64,000 nucleotides of DNA from UBA8524 sp964215915 (GCA_964215915.1 CAXPEB010000059.1:62001-126000), one strand, 5' to 3'; shown: positions 36,218 to 44,862, numbered from the stretch's first letter. Numbers and translations: made by a program. Notes: a model not told the origin generated them from the sequence alone.

Positions 36218-36396
36218 CGATTCAGGGAGCCCGCCTCCCGTTAGCCGCTAAGTTATGTTTTTTGCTGTTTGAGCTTATGGAAGCTCGTCCTATACAACGC
36301 GGGGGTATTGCATTAAATTTTCATTAAAACTACCCGGAATATTTGTCCGAAATGGGCCGGTTATACTAGTTTAACCCCAAAACCAATTTACAAATC

Positions 36397-36804
36397 ATGA
36401 AAAAATTCACACTAATCTGCCTTACTGCTATCCTTTTTGTGGCCTGCAACAGCGGTACGGATCAATTCAAAGCCATTCAGGGTACCTGGAAGTTGGTGTC
36501 GATTGACGGGGCCGAAATGATCGACTGCGAAAAAAACATGAGCTTTCAGTTTACCGATGAGGAAGCCGGAGAAATCAGCGGAGTCAAGACCAAAAAACTC
36601 AGCGTAAGGCAAGGTACACCTGCCTGTGATTTTATCGGAGATGATGAATATGATTCAGAATACACCTTTACCGAAGGCATGCTCTTTATCAAAAGTCTCA
36701 AACTGGATAAAAAAAGTTATTCCGGGGCCTTTGAGATCAACGATCTGACAACGGATAAACTGGTCATTAAAACCTTAGGGAAAACCCTGACCTTCCAAAA
36801 ATAA
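36397..36804 (+). CDS. Lipocalin-like lipoprotein
   Basis: 135 residues. Lipoprotein signal with lipobox LFVAC (Cys17). The mature protein begins with IQGTWKLVSIDG, the typical opening of small lipocalin-like domains (GxW), followed by beta-strands ending in LVIKTLGKTLTFQK. Single gene with its own upstream region (36218-36396), where only a weak promoter-like TTTG...TAGTTTAA pair is seen. Ligand unknown. Confidence 0.78.
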   Translation: MKKFTLICLTAILFVACNSGTDQFKAIQGTWKLVSIDGAEMIDCEKNMSFQFTDEEAGEISGVKTKKLSVRQGTPACDFIGDDEYDSEYTFTEGMLFIKSLKLDKKSYSGAFEINDLTTDKLVIKTLGKTLTFQK

Positions 36805-36990
36805 TCCCTTCCCGTAGGAGAAACAGTTACCGGGTATACGATTCCGGTGCCCCCAAGTGGGAGCTTACCCAAGCCTCCAATTGCGGCAGTACGCAGGTAA
36901 TCGGGGCCTGGAAAACAAACCGGTTCCGAACCGTATCAAGGCCAAAAGCAAATAGCCTAAAGCAAACCGTCAACTGCCGGTTCCATCGCA

Positions 36991-36998
36991 TATCTTTG
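36991..36998 (+). promoter_or_regulatory. mvaD -7 promoter box (TATCTTTG)
   Basis: Perfect TAnnTTTG box ending five bases before the mvaD ATG at 37003, predicting a leaderless mRNA for the mevalonate operon. No good -33 element is visible 20 bases upstream. Confidence 0.6.
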
Positions 36999-37002
36999 TT
37001 CC

Positions 37003-38040
37003 ATGAGCAGCTTCTCCGCCTCCTGGTCCAGCCCATCGAACATCGCTCTGGTGAAATACTGGGGCAAATACGGGGTTCAGATGCCGGCCAATGCTTCCCT
37101 GAGTTTTACCCTTTCCGAATGCCGGACAGAATCCATACTTACCGCTCTCCCCACAACAGATGAAGACACTAAAGTGGAGGTTTACCTGGATGGAGAAAGG
37201 AAGCCCGACTTCGATCCCAAAGTGGAAAAAATGTTACGGGCACTTCGGGACGACATGCCCTGGATTGCCGATTTTCACTTCCGTCTGGATACACACAACA
37301 CCTTCCCGCACAGTAGCGGAATCGCCAGTTCCGCCTCCGGGATGAGTGCCCTTGCGCTCTGCCTCTGTGACTTGCATGAGAAAATTGAGGGCACCCGTTT
37401 CAGCGATTTCTACCGGAGGGCTTCCCGCTATGCCCGCATCGGTTCCGGATCCGCATGCCGGTCGGTATACGGCGGAATGGCGCTTTGGGGACAACACGAG
37501 TCCTGGCCAGGTAGCTCCCAGGAGTATGCCCTTCCGGTAACCGAAAACCTGCATGAGGTATTCCGGGATTTTCAGGATTGTATTCTGCTGGTGGATCGGG
37601 GTAGCAAAGCCGTAAGCAGTACCGTCGGTCATGGATTGATGAACACCCACCCCTTTGCCAAACAACGTTTCGAGGTGGCCGGCCGGAACATGAAACACCT
37701 GAAGGAAATTCTCAGTCAGGGAGACCTTGGCGGATTCATCCCCCTCGTAGAAGGCGAAGCCCTGATGCTTCATGGTCTGATGATGAGTTCACAGCCTTAT
37801 TTCATCCTGATGCGGCCTAATACCCTGCATATCATCGAAAAGATCTTCGACTACCGCAAACAAAATCAAACGCCAATCCTTTTTACTTTGGATGCCGGAG
37901 CCAACGTGCACCTGCTTTATCCCGCCTCCGTAAAGGATACCATAGAGCCCTGGATACGGGAAGAGCTAAGCGGGTATTGCGAAAACAAAATGTATATTTG
38001 TGATCACGTTGGCAAAGGCCCTGAGCGCCTGAACCCATGA
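37003..38040 (+). CDS. mvaD: Diphosphomevalonate decarboxylase
   Basis: 345 residues. Converts mevalonate 5-diphosphate to isopentenyl diphosphate using ATP. N-terminal SPSNIALVKYWGKYG motif, the GHMP ATP-binding loop SSGIASSASGMSAL (about 106-119), the LGSGSACRS-like IGSGSACRSVYGG stretch and the catalytic-Asp-containing FTLDAGANVHLL segment near 290 are all present. Heads a three-gene isoprenoid operon: its stop overlaps the next start (ATGA). Confidence 0.95.
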   Translation: MSSFSASWSSPSNIALVKYWGKYGVQMPANASLSFTLSECRTESILTALPTTDEDTKVEVYLDGERKPDFDPKVEKMLRALRDDMPWIADFHFRLDTHNTFPHSSGIASSASGMSALALCLCDLHEKIEGTRFSDFYRRASRYARIGSGSACRSVYGGMALWGQHESWPGSSQEYALPVTENLHEVFRDFQDCILLVDRGSKAVSSTVGHGLMNTHPFAKQRFEVAGRNMKHLKEILSQGDLGGFIPLVEGEALMLHGLMMSSQPYFILMRPNTLHIIEKIFDYRKQNQTPILFTLDAGANVHLLYPASVKDTIEPWIREELSGYCENKMYICDHVGKGPERLNP

Positions 38041-38975
38041 TTAAGGAATCACTCTTTTACGCGAAAATCCTGCTCTTCGGTGAATATGGAATCATCGAAG
38101 ACTCCATGGGCTTGTCCATTCCCTACAACTTTTACAAAGGCAAGCTGAGCTTTGAGGAGGATACCGATCCGCTGACGATCGAAAAATCCAACAACAGTCT
38201 GAAAAGTTTCGCCAACTTCCTGCGGGAAGGGCAGGGAAAACTCAAAGCACGTATCGACGTTGATGCCTTGGATAAGGACATTGCCAAGGGCATGCATTTT
38301 AACTCCTCCATTCCGCAGGGGTTCGGAGTGGGAAGCTCGGGAGCACTGGTTGCGGCTATTTACGACCGCTATGCCCTGAACAAGATCGTACCCGGCGATG
38401 ACTCAGCCCGGAAAGAGATTCTGAAACTGAAGGAGGCATTTTCCGAAATGGAAAGTTTTTTCCATGGAAAAAGTTCCGGTATGGACCCTCTTATCTGTTA
38501 CCTGAATATCCCTATCCTCATCCGTAACAAAACGGACCTGGATACGGTTGGGCTTCCCTCCTACAATGCCGAAGGAAAAGGAGCTATTTTCCTGTTGAAT
38601 ACCGGAAACCCCGGAGAAACTCAACCGCTGGTGAACTGGTTCCTGGAAAAGCTGAAGCATGACGGATTCCGGACCATGGTGAAAGAGCAGTTCGTGAAGT
38701 ACAACGACGAATGTATCAAGGCCTTTCTTCACGGAGACTACAAGCCTTTGTTCAAGAGTCTGAAAAAACTGAGCAAACTGGCCCTCGATAATTTCACCCC
38801 TATGATTCCGGACCTATTCCATAAACTCTGGAAACAGGGAATCGATACCAATGCGTATTACCTGAAACTGTGCGGAAGCGGTGGCGGAGGCTTTATCCTG
38901 GGATTCACCCCCGATCTTAAAAAAGCGCAGGACTACCTGAAGGGGTATCAAATGGAGATCATTCACCGCTTTTAA
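38037..38975 (+). CDS. GHMP kinase, probable mevalonate kinase
   Basis: 312 residues. GHMP superfamily: N-terminal KILLFGEYGIIEDS motif, ATP loop PQGFGVGSSGALVAAIYD around 92-109, and C-terminal KLCGSGGGGFILGF. The Bacteroidota mevalonate kinase is encoded next to mvaD, which supports this substrate over phosphomevalonate; the distinction cannot be made from motifs alone. Coupled to mvaD by a four-base overlap. Confidence 0.85.
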   Translation: MIKESLFYAKILLFGEYGIIEDSMGLSIPYNFYKGKLSFEEDTDPLTIEKSNNSLKSFANFLREGQGKLKARIDVDALDKDIAKGMHFNSSIPQGFGVGSSGALVAAIYDRYALNKIVPGDDSARKEILKLKEAFSEMESFFHGKSSGMDPLICYLNIPILIRNKTDLDTVGLPSYNAEGKGAIFLLNTGNPGETQPLVNWFLEKLKHDGFRTMVKEQFVKYNDECIKAFLHGDYKPLFKSLKKLSKLALDNFTPMIPDLFHKLWKQGIDTNAYYLKLCGSGGGGFILGFTPDLKKAQDYLKGYQMEIIHRF

Positions 38976-38980
38976 CGCGG

Positions 38981-39865
38981 ATGGCGGAATACCTCAATAC
39001 CGAACAACGTACCGTACTGGTCAAATTTCTGGCCTACCTCGGGCTTGTACGCTGGTACAACCTGACCCTTGTAGCGCTGGCCCAATACCTCGCCGCCATA
39101 TTTCTACTCAATCCCGGAAAAAAACACCTGGAAATACTTCTTGACCCCTGGCTGCACGTACTGGTATTTGCCTCAGCTCTGATCATTGCAGGCGGCTACC
39201 TCATCAATGCGTTTTATGATATTGAAAAGGACCTCGCCAATCAACCTAAAAAACTGATCATCGGCCGGATCATCAGCAAGAGTTTCGCTCTTAACACCTA
39301 CCTGATCTTCAACTTTACCGGCACCTTGCTTGGCCTACTGATCAGTTGGAAAGTCGCGGTATTCCTCTCGGCATTTACCTTCCTGCTCTGGTTCTATTCT
39401 CATAAGCTCAAGAAAAAACCCTTCCTCGGAAGCCTCACCGCCACCTTCCTCTCCGTTTGCTCCTTTTTTGTGGTCTGTGTCTACTACTGGCAACTGAACT
39501 GGGGCATTGTGCTATACGTGGTCTTTATCATTCTGGCTGAATTGATCCGGGAGCTGGTAAAGGATATGGAAGCCATCAAAGGCGATATCGTTTTCGGGTA
39601 TACCACAGTTCCGGTAGCCTGGGGCATCCCTCGGACCAAAAGCATTATCTACGGACTGATGTTCCTTGGACTTATTCCGATAGGCACTTTTTACTGGCTG
39701 CATGGCTGGAGTCCGGTGATGTACTTTTTCCTTTTTGCTTTTTTCTTATGGATGATAGCTGCCCTCATGCTGGCCTATGCCCGGGAAAAAAAGGACTACA
39801 AAGCCGTAAACAAGCTTCTCAAGGTGGTAATTGTGCTGGGTGTACTGAGTATCGGGTTGGTCTGA
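38981..39865 (+). CDS. UbiA-family prenyltransferase
   Basis: 294 residues, eight or nine membrane helices. First Asp-rich motif N76-A-F-Y-D80-I-E-K-D84 and second motif around KDMEAIKGD, both required for Mg-prenyl diphosphate binding. UbiA enzymes of this Bacteroidota type are commonly labelled geranylgeranylglycerol-phosphate geranylgeranyltransferase-like, but the acceptor is uncertain (quinone, haem or glycerol-phosphate lipid). It begins five bases after the mevalonate kinase stop, so isoprenoid precursor supply and transfer are co-expressed. Confidence 0.88.
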   Translation: MAEYLNTEQRTVLVKFLAYLGLVRWYNLTLVALAQYLAAIFLLNPGKKHLEILLDPWLHVLVFASALIIAGGYLINAFYDIEKDLANQPKKLIIGRIISKSFALNTYLIFNFTGTLLGLLISWKVAVFLSAFTFLLWFYSHKLKKKPFLGSLTATFLSVCSFFVVCVYYWQLNWGIVLYVVFIILAELIRELVKDMEAIKGDIVFGYTTVPVAWGIPRTKSIIYGLMFLGLIPIGTFYWLHGWSPVMYFFLFAFFLWMIAALMLAYAREKKDYKAVNKLLKVVIVLGVLSIGLV

Positions 39866-39947
39866 TCCCGCCCCCCCCACTACCCTATCCAGACCCTTTT
39901 TAGCAAAGAAGAAGACGGATTGCTTCTTCAAAAAAAGTCGCACACTT

Positions 39948-40018
39948 CACGATGATTAAATTATTTGCACGATAATGGAATCACCCTACACGAAAAACCA
40001 TTATATCATCACGATGAC
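39948..40018 (+). promoter_or_regulatory. Phased CACGA repeat array
   Basis: CACGATGAT at 39948, CACGATAAT at 39968, CACGAAAAA at 39989 and CACGATGAC at 40010, spaced 20, 21 and 21 bases, i.e. on one face of the helix. A degenerate -7 box (ATTATTTG ending 39967) sits between the first two. Probably a multi-site operator for the gene at 40082. Confidence 0.5.
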
Positions 40019-40085
40019 GCATTAGCCCTCATAATGATCCGGACTTCTACTGAGCTTCGGGTAGAACAAATATGCATCATTATGA
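39972..40085 (+). promoter_or_regulatory. Structured 5' leader that can bury the start codon
   Basis: Four complementary segments: ATAATGG (39972-39978), CCATTAT (39998-40004), CATAATGAT (40030-40038) and ATCATTATG (40076-40084, containing the ATG). Pairing 1:2 and 3:4 hides the start codon in a 9-10 base stem; pairing 2:3 would free it. A second stem TTCTAC/GTAGAA (40045-40050 / 40061-40066) is nested inside 3:4. No known riboswitch motif is recognised. Confidence 0.45.
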
Positions 40086-42376
40086 AAAAGCAACTTTTAC
40101 TTCTGGGCGCCCTCTTCAGCAGTGCCCTGGCATTCTCCCAGGACTGGGAATGGGATGCCGAACTGGAAGCCGAAGACCATCTGAACATCCGCGACATTGC
40201 CGCTTCTGACGAAAACACCGTGGATGTGTTGTACGCCGTTGGGCAGTTTAAGGACTGGCTTGGCATCGGAAGCCGATGGATCTGCACCAACAACCGCAGC
40301 TATGATGGATTTGTGGCACAGTATGACCTCGACGGGAACATCCAGTGGATTATTCCCTTTGGGACAGACAGTGACCAGGACGAGGCCCTGGCAGTTACCA
40401 CTGACCGCGGCGGTAATGCCTACATCACCGGGTATATCTCCGGAGAAGTTGAATCAGGAAATTATGTCTACCGTTTCGGGGAACGACGTTTCACCACCAG
40501 CCAAACGTATATCAATACCCCAAAAGAAATCTTTTATGCACACGGCAGTGGCAAGCACCGCCCTTTTGTGGCCAAGGTCAATGCCAGCGGAAACGTCGTC
40601 TGGTTTGATGTGATTGATGCGATTGAAGGGAAAGGTACCGCCATCGCTCTTGCACCGGGCAATGACGGATCCAATGTATCCCCCAGCTTCGGCACCAACG
40701 GAGATCTCTACGTGGCCGGCACCTACAAACCGAACAATACGGCAACAACTCTGACGCTTGATCAGGTAGAATTCAGCCAGAAAACCGGTGGATTCAGTGC
40801 TCATACCGTGCCTACCGTGGGTACCTATGGCTCCAATACCATGGCCTTTGTGTGTAAGTACCAGACCAATACCGGGTCTGCTCCGTATTACGCCGCCGAA
40901 TGGGCGAACTATATCGGCAATACATACAGTGGCACTACCCGTGAAGTGGTAATCAAAGGTATTGCGGTAGAGTTCAATATGAACAACGGCTATTCGGCTG
41001 ACGTGTTCGTTACCGGGTATTATGTCGGGGACTTTACCTGCTCCACGTCTTACGGGGCTTTGTCTACCTCCAGCCCGGCCTCAACCTATGAAGGGTTTAT
41101 CGGTCGCTTACAGGAAAACGGAGGCGACTGGGACTTTGTGCATTTCCTGGAATCAAACCACACCAGCGGAGGAAGCGCGGAAGAGGTGTTTGGTGTAGCC
41201 ACCAGCCTCAATGCCTATACGGGAGAATGGTACGTCACAGGCAACTACATTTCCGACAGTCGCGAATTGATTCTTACCAATCCTCAAAATGGAAGTATCA
41301 ATGCCACCATGCTGACAAGCAGCAACGGGGGCTCGGATATTTTCGTGATCGAATTCGACCGGGATGGTGTTTTTGACTGGGGGGTCAACTACGGAAGCTC
41401 GGACGACGATTATGCTTCGGATATCCAGTGTTTCGACTATACCAGCGGTTACCTCGCTGTGGCAGGGTTGTATTCCGACGGTTTCAATATCGGAAGCCTG
41501 AGCCTCTCCGCCATCAGCAGCAGTACCGATCATTTTATCGCCCGTATTGATGAAGGAAACGGTAACCCTTACTGGGCCAAGGGCATTGACGCCCACCAGG
41601 TGAGTGGCGATAACCGCACCCGGGATGCTGGTCCACGAATCGATTTCGATGCCACCAACGGCGATGACTACCTCTACCACAGCGGGATGTTCACCAGTTC
41701 CGAAAGTCCAACCCTCATCAATACCTTCGGAACCACTTACAATACCTCCAGCTACCTGGGTAAGATCAGCATGTGTAATTGTCCGGCAGCCGTTATTGAC
41801 GCTATTGCCACTACCAGGATATCGGCCAATGTCATCCGGGTAGTTTTCAACGAACCTGCCAGCCTGGCCTGTATTGATCACTATGAAATCCTCATCGATC
41901 ACAGCCTTGGCCAATCCAGTTCAGGAATAATCAATCCCTCAACTGCAGGAGGCCAGATTACCCGCGATATTGATATCGGCACACCGACCCAGGGTGCGAT
42001 TCAGGTTATGACCACTTGCGAAAGCACTACCAACAATGACGGTCCGGTATTGAAGAAAAAAGAAAGCGAGGGCACAAAAGCCAAATCCAATGTGATTATT
42101 GTGGGTAGTGCCGCTGACGACGACGGTGTTTCCGTGTATCCTAACCCAGCTGATAATGAGCTGCAGTTGTTCTACTCGCCGGCCAAGGGGGGTGATCAGG
42201 TGGATGAAATCCGCGTATTTGATCTCAACGGGAAAGAAATCTCAGTTACGGTAAAGGGAAACAATGACGAAGGAACTCAATTCCGTATCGATACCTCCGT
42301 ACTGAAACCGGGAACCTATGTGCTCCGTATAAAAACCGGAGACCAGATGCGTACCCGCAAGATTACTGTTCAATAG
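40082..42376 (+). CDS. T9SS-secreted protein with SBBP-like beta repeats
   Basis: 764 residues from the ATG at 40082, which starts a clean signal peptide (MKKQLLLLGA, ending ALAFSQ); in-frame upstream codons are not credible starts. The body (about 30-580) has repeated segments of the SBBP type, for example DRGGNAYITGYISG and GDLYVAGTYK, suggesting a beta-propeller. A short domain with NVIRVVFNEPASLACIDHYEI follows, then a T9SS sorting domain from about 682 (VYPNPADNELQL). Surface role unknown. Its leader is unusually structured. Confidence 0.83.
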   Translation: MKKQLLLLGALFSSALAFSQDWEWDAELEAEDHLNIRDIAASDENTVDVLYAVGQFKDWLGIGSRWICTNNRSYDGFVAQYDLDGNIQWIIPFGTDSDQDEALAVTTDRGGNAYITGYISGEVESGNYVYRFGERRFTTSQTYINTPKEIFYAHGSGKHRPFVAKVNASGNVVWFDVIDAIEGKGTAIALAPGNDGSNVSPSFGTNGDLYVAGTYKPNNTATTLTLDQVEFSQKTGGFSAHTVPTVGTYGSNTMAFVCKYQTNTGSAPYYAAEWANYIGNTYSGTTREVVIKGIAVEFNMNNGYSADVFVTGYYVGDFTCSTSYGALSTSSPASTYEGFIGRLQENGGDWDFVHFLESNHTSGGSAEEVFGVATSLNAYTGEWYVTGNYISDSRELILTNPQNGSINATMLTSSNGGSDIFVIEFDRDGVFDWGVNYGSSDDDYASDIQCFDYTSGYLAVAGLYSDGFNIGSLSLSAISSSTDHFIARIDEGNGNPYWAKGIDAHQVSGDNRTRDAGPRIDFDATNGDDYLYHSGMFTSSESPTLINTFGTTYNTSSYLGKISMCNCPAAVIDAIATTRISANVIRVVFNEPASLACIDHYEILIDHSLGQSSSGIINPSTAGGQITRDIDIGTPTQGAIQVMTTCESTTNNDGPVLKKKESEGTKAKSNVIIVGSAADDDGVSVYPNPADNELQLFYSPAKGGDQVDEIRVFDLNGKEISVTVKGNNDEGTQFRIDTSVLKPGTYVLRIKTGDQMRTRKITVQ

Positions 42377-42399
42377 ATCTGCGTATTCTTTTAAACAGG

Positions 42400-42428
42400 A
42401 AAACTGCCTGCAATCGCGGGCAGTTTTT
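42400..42428 (+). terminator. Intrinsic terminator
   Basis: AAAACTGCC / GGCAGTTTT stem with a ten-base loop and a seven-T tail, just behind the T9SS gene ending at 42376. Confidence 0.88.
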
Positions 42429-42473
42429 TTATGCTACAGCCCCTACTTCCACATCTCCATTTCAGGGATTGAT

Positions 42474-42480
42474 TACCTTG
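42474..42480 (+). promoter_or_regulatory. Degenerate -7 box of the Crp/Fnr gene (TACCTTG)
   Basis: One T short of TAnnTTTG and ending five bases before the ATG at 42485, the same spacing as the mvaD, clpS and ruvB boxes. Confidence 0.4.
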
Positions 42481-42484
42481 CAAT

Positions 42485-43096
42485 ATGATCCATCATATAG
42501 GTACAGGCGAGGCCACCCGAACGCTGGCAGAATACCTGCAACGCAGGATGCCTTTCCTGAATGAAGAGGTACGGCAAGCTTTGGAGCAGGCCTGGTGCCA
42601 AAAGCTGGAACTGAAACGCGGGGAACGGATCGATGAAGACCGCCTCCGGGAACCTTGTCTTTTCTTTATCGAAGAAGGCTGCCTGAAAGCTGCACGGGAA
42701 ACCCGGGAACAGGAAATGGTTTATGCCTTCGGATGGACCGGTCACTGCTTGTTCAACCTGCCGCGCTATCTCAACCCCGGCGAACGGGAAACCTATCTGG
42801 AAGCGCTGAAGAACTGCCGGGTTTGGGCCATACGGAAATCGGACTTTGAAGCGATTATGGAAACAAGCCCGGAACTGAAGCAGTTTTGGGACCGCAACCT
42901 GCAGGGTATTCTACTCGAACACCTTGAACGTGAGGCCCTCTTCATGCAGTCGGGGCCTGCTGCACGTATCGATTGGTTGCGCCTTAACCAACCGGAGATC
43001 TTCGATGAGATCCCGGGGGTACATATAGCCGCCTACCTGGGGATGCGCCCTGAAACGCTGAGCCGTTACCTTAACATTAAACTGAACCTTGACTGA
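42485..43096 (+). CDS. Crp/Fnr-family transcriptional regulator
   Basis: 203 residues. The N-terminal cyclic-nucleotide-binding-like beta roll (about 25-130) lacks the Arg-Ser phosphate cassette for cAMP, as usual in Bacteroidota members; no Cys cluster for an iron-sulfur centre is seen. A C-terminal helix-turn-helix is evident near 180-198 (HIAAYLGMRPETLSRYL). It is 14 bases upstream of a ClpP paralogue on the same strand, so the two may be co-expressed. Signal and targets unknown. Confidence 0.85.
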   Translation: MIHHIGTGEATRTLAEYLQRRMPFLNEEVRQALEQAWCQKLELKRGERIDEDRLREPCLFFIEEGCLKAARETREQEMVYAFGWTGHCLFNLPRYLNPGERETYLEALKNCRVWAIRKSDFEAIMETSPELKQFWDRNLQGILLEHLEREALFMQSGPAARIDWLRLNQPEIFDEIPGVHIAAYLGMRPETLSRYLNIKLNLD

Positions 43097-43110
43097 AATC
43101 AAGGCGGGGA

Positions 43111-43686
43111 ATGCCCATCATGCCCCATCTTCCCGGCATGGAATATACTTCCCGTACCCACGACCTCATACAAAAACAACTGTTGTCTTCCCGCACCATC
43201 CTGCTTTGGGGCACGGTAGATGACCATTCCGCCCGGCACGTGCTGGAACGCCTGTTATACCTGGAAAGCCTTGAACCCGGAAAAACCATTACCCTGCTCA
43301 TCAACAGCCCGGGCGGACATGTTCATGCCAGCTTTACCATTTACGACTGCATGCAACAGATCAGCAGTCCCGTGGGCACTACCTGTACCGGGATGGCTGC
43401 TTCCATGGCCGCCATACTGCTTTCCGCCGGGGAAAAAGGCCTGCGCCGGGTGATGCCACGGGCACGGGTAATGATCCACCAACCCAGCGGAGGAGTGGGT
43501 GGAAGCCAGTCGGATATAGAGATTCAGCTGGATGAGCTCATCAAAACCAAACGGCTGGGGGCTCGCTTGCTGGCCGAAAACTGTGGCCAGACCGAGGAAA
43601 CGATACTGCGCGACTTTGACCGCGATCACTGGATGGATGCACAGGAAGCCGTGCAGTACGGTATTGTGGATGAAGTGGCATCCTGA
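43111..43686 (+). CDS. ClpP-family protease subunit paralogue
   Basis: 191 residues. Catalytic Ser98 in GMAASMAA, His123 in MIHQPSGG and a following Asp near 170-172 (DFDRDHWM) are intact, with the ClpP pattern INSPGG at 65-70. The N-terminal processing loop is short. It sits with a Crp/Fnr regulator rather than with tig or clpX, so it is probably a secondary ClpP rather than the housekeeping copy. Confidence 0.88.
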   Translation: MPIMPHLPGMEYTSRTHDLIQKQLLSSRTILLWGTVDDHSARHVLERLLYLESLEPGKTITLLINSPGGHVHASFTIYDCMQQISSPVGTTCTGMAASMAAILLSAGEKGLRRVMPRARVMIHQPSGGVGGSQSDIEIQLDELIKTKRLGARLLAENCGQTEETILRDFDRDHWMDAQEAVQYGIVDEVAS

Positions 43687-43762
43687 GCTTTTTCATTTAA
43701 TCGATCGCCAAGAAACCTTCCCTTTACCGGGATTGATTATCTTCCCGATCAAATCATCCATC

Positions 43763-44215
43763 ATGACGCGGAACCTTATTGTAGCCTCACTGGCCCTGCT
43801 TTTGTTTGCCTGCGAAGGACGTCCGAAAAAATCAGAGGTTACCCCGGAACTGATCCGGGAATTTCTCGAAGACGTAACCACCCTCCAAAAAGTGGAAAAC
43901 GGGAATCCTATCAGCCAATTCCGGATTACCGCGGAACGAACTGCCGACAAGGTGGTACAACTCGACAAAGACAATGTTCAAGAGGTCCTGGAAGAAGCAA
44001 AAGCTTATTCCTATTGTGTGATCACCACCGGCGACCATACGATTGTACGTATCGAAGACCCGGAAGATTGTAGCCTTTCCGGTTCCTGGGGCGTGTGTAT
44101 GCCGCGGGCAGAGGGGTATATTAAAAAAGACGACCTGGAATACCGGGACGATTTTGCCAACAACATCATCGGCAAGCCCGATGACCAGGAAAGGACGGTC
44201 TATTTCTTCAATTAG
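43763..44215 (+). CDS. Small lipoprotein of unknown function
   Basis: 150 residues from the ATG at 43763, where a lipoprotein signal begins (lipobox LLFAC, Cys17); longer in-frame starts lie inside clpP and are rejected. The mature region is acidic with a WGVCMPRAEGYI segment and two further Cys residues (CSLS and GVCM) that may pair. No family recognised. Eight bases separate its stop from the next gene. Confidence 0.7.
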   Translation: MTRNLIVASLALLLFACEGRPKKSEVTPELIREFLEDVTTLQKVENGNPISQFRITAERTADKVVQLDKDNVQEVLEEAKAYSYCVITTGDHTIVRIEDPEDCSLSGSWGVCMPRAEGYIKKDDLEYRDDFANNIIGKPDDQERTVYFFN

Positions 44216-44223
44216 CCCGGATC

Positions 44224-44760
44224 ATGAACCGGAAGCACTTCTTATCCGCCAGCTTCGTGGGTGCTTTTGTGGTAACAGGCCTTTATTTTCTGAATAACTG
44301 GCTTTTAGCCGTAAATAACTCGGAGGTGCCTGGCGAGATTGAGGTGTCACGAGCGGATACGTACCTTGTGGGGAGTTACCGGTTGCTCCTGTTCGGATCG
44401 GGGGTGTTCCTTACCTGGATAAGCCTCTTTCTCCTGCAGATAATCTACCGGTTCCGTAACACCTTATCCAATTTGCTGATTCTGCTAACCGGTTTCCCAA
44501 GTCTGGGTTTCGGTTTTTTTACCTTGCCCCTGGTTTATCTGTACTCCCGGCTTCCGGAATCTGAAAGCCCGGGCTGGACCGTGTATCCTCCGCTGAGTGC
44601 TATGGAAGATCCCGTAACGGGAAGTCAGTACTGGCTTAGCCTGGATACTTCTGTGCTGTGTGTCCATGCTTTGATCCTGATCAGTATGCTTTTATCCGCT
44701 TTTTTTCTGGGCAGGACCGTATGGAGACCGTTTATCCGTAAATCAAATCCCCAGGGATAG
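44224..44760 (+). CDS. Small membrane protein with a COX1-like WTVYPPLS motif
   Basis: 178 residues with four predicted helices (about 10-28, 52-74, 82-104, 138-162). Residues 118-127 read GWTVYPPLSA, followed by a helix with SLDTSVLCVHALILISMLL. This matches the strongly conserved segment of cytochrome c oxidase subunit I (GWTVYPPLS then an S-x-H helix) between helices III and IV. The haem-ligand histidines of subunit I are absent and the protein is a third of its size, so it cannot be an oxidase by itself. Either a truncated paralogue or a coincidental short similarity; likely in one unit with the lipoprotein gene. Confidence 0.65.
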   Translation: MNRKHFLSASFVGAFVVTGLYFLNNWLLAVNNSEVPGEIEVSRADTYLVGSYRLLLFGSGVFLTWISLFLLQIIYRFRNTLSNLLILLTGFPSLGFGFFTLPLVYLYSRLPESESPGWTVYPPLSAMEDPVTGSQYWLSLDTSVLCVHALILISMLLSAFFLGRTVWRPFIRKSNPQG

Positions 44761-44862
44761 ATTCGGGGAAAATTCAATTGAATTATGGACTAGCCACGGA
44801 CTGAAACCCGGAAAATGATTCAGGGAGTAATGAAAAATCTTGTGACAGACCAATGAACCAAA

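Noticed and set aside
39965..40081. Longer N-terminus for the T9SS protein at 40082
   Set aside because: Starts at a TTG, lacks a signal character and runs through the structured leader; the ATG at 40082 begins a canonical signal peptide.
43532..43762. Longer N-terminus for the lipoprotein at 43763
   Set aside because: Lies in another frame of clpP; the lipobox sits at the right distance from the ATG at 43763.
44224..44760. Functional cytochrome c oxidase subunit I
   Set aside because: Only one short COX1-like segment, no haem or copper ligands, far too short.
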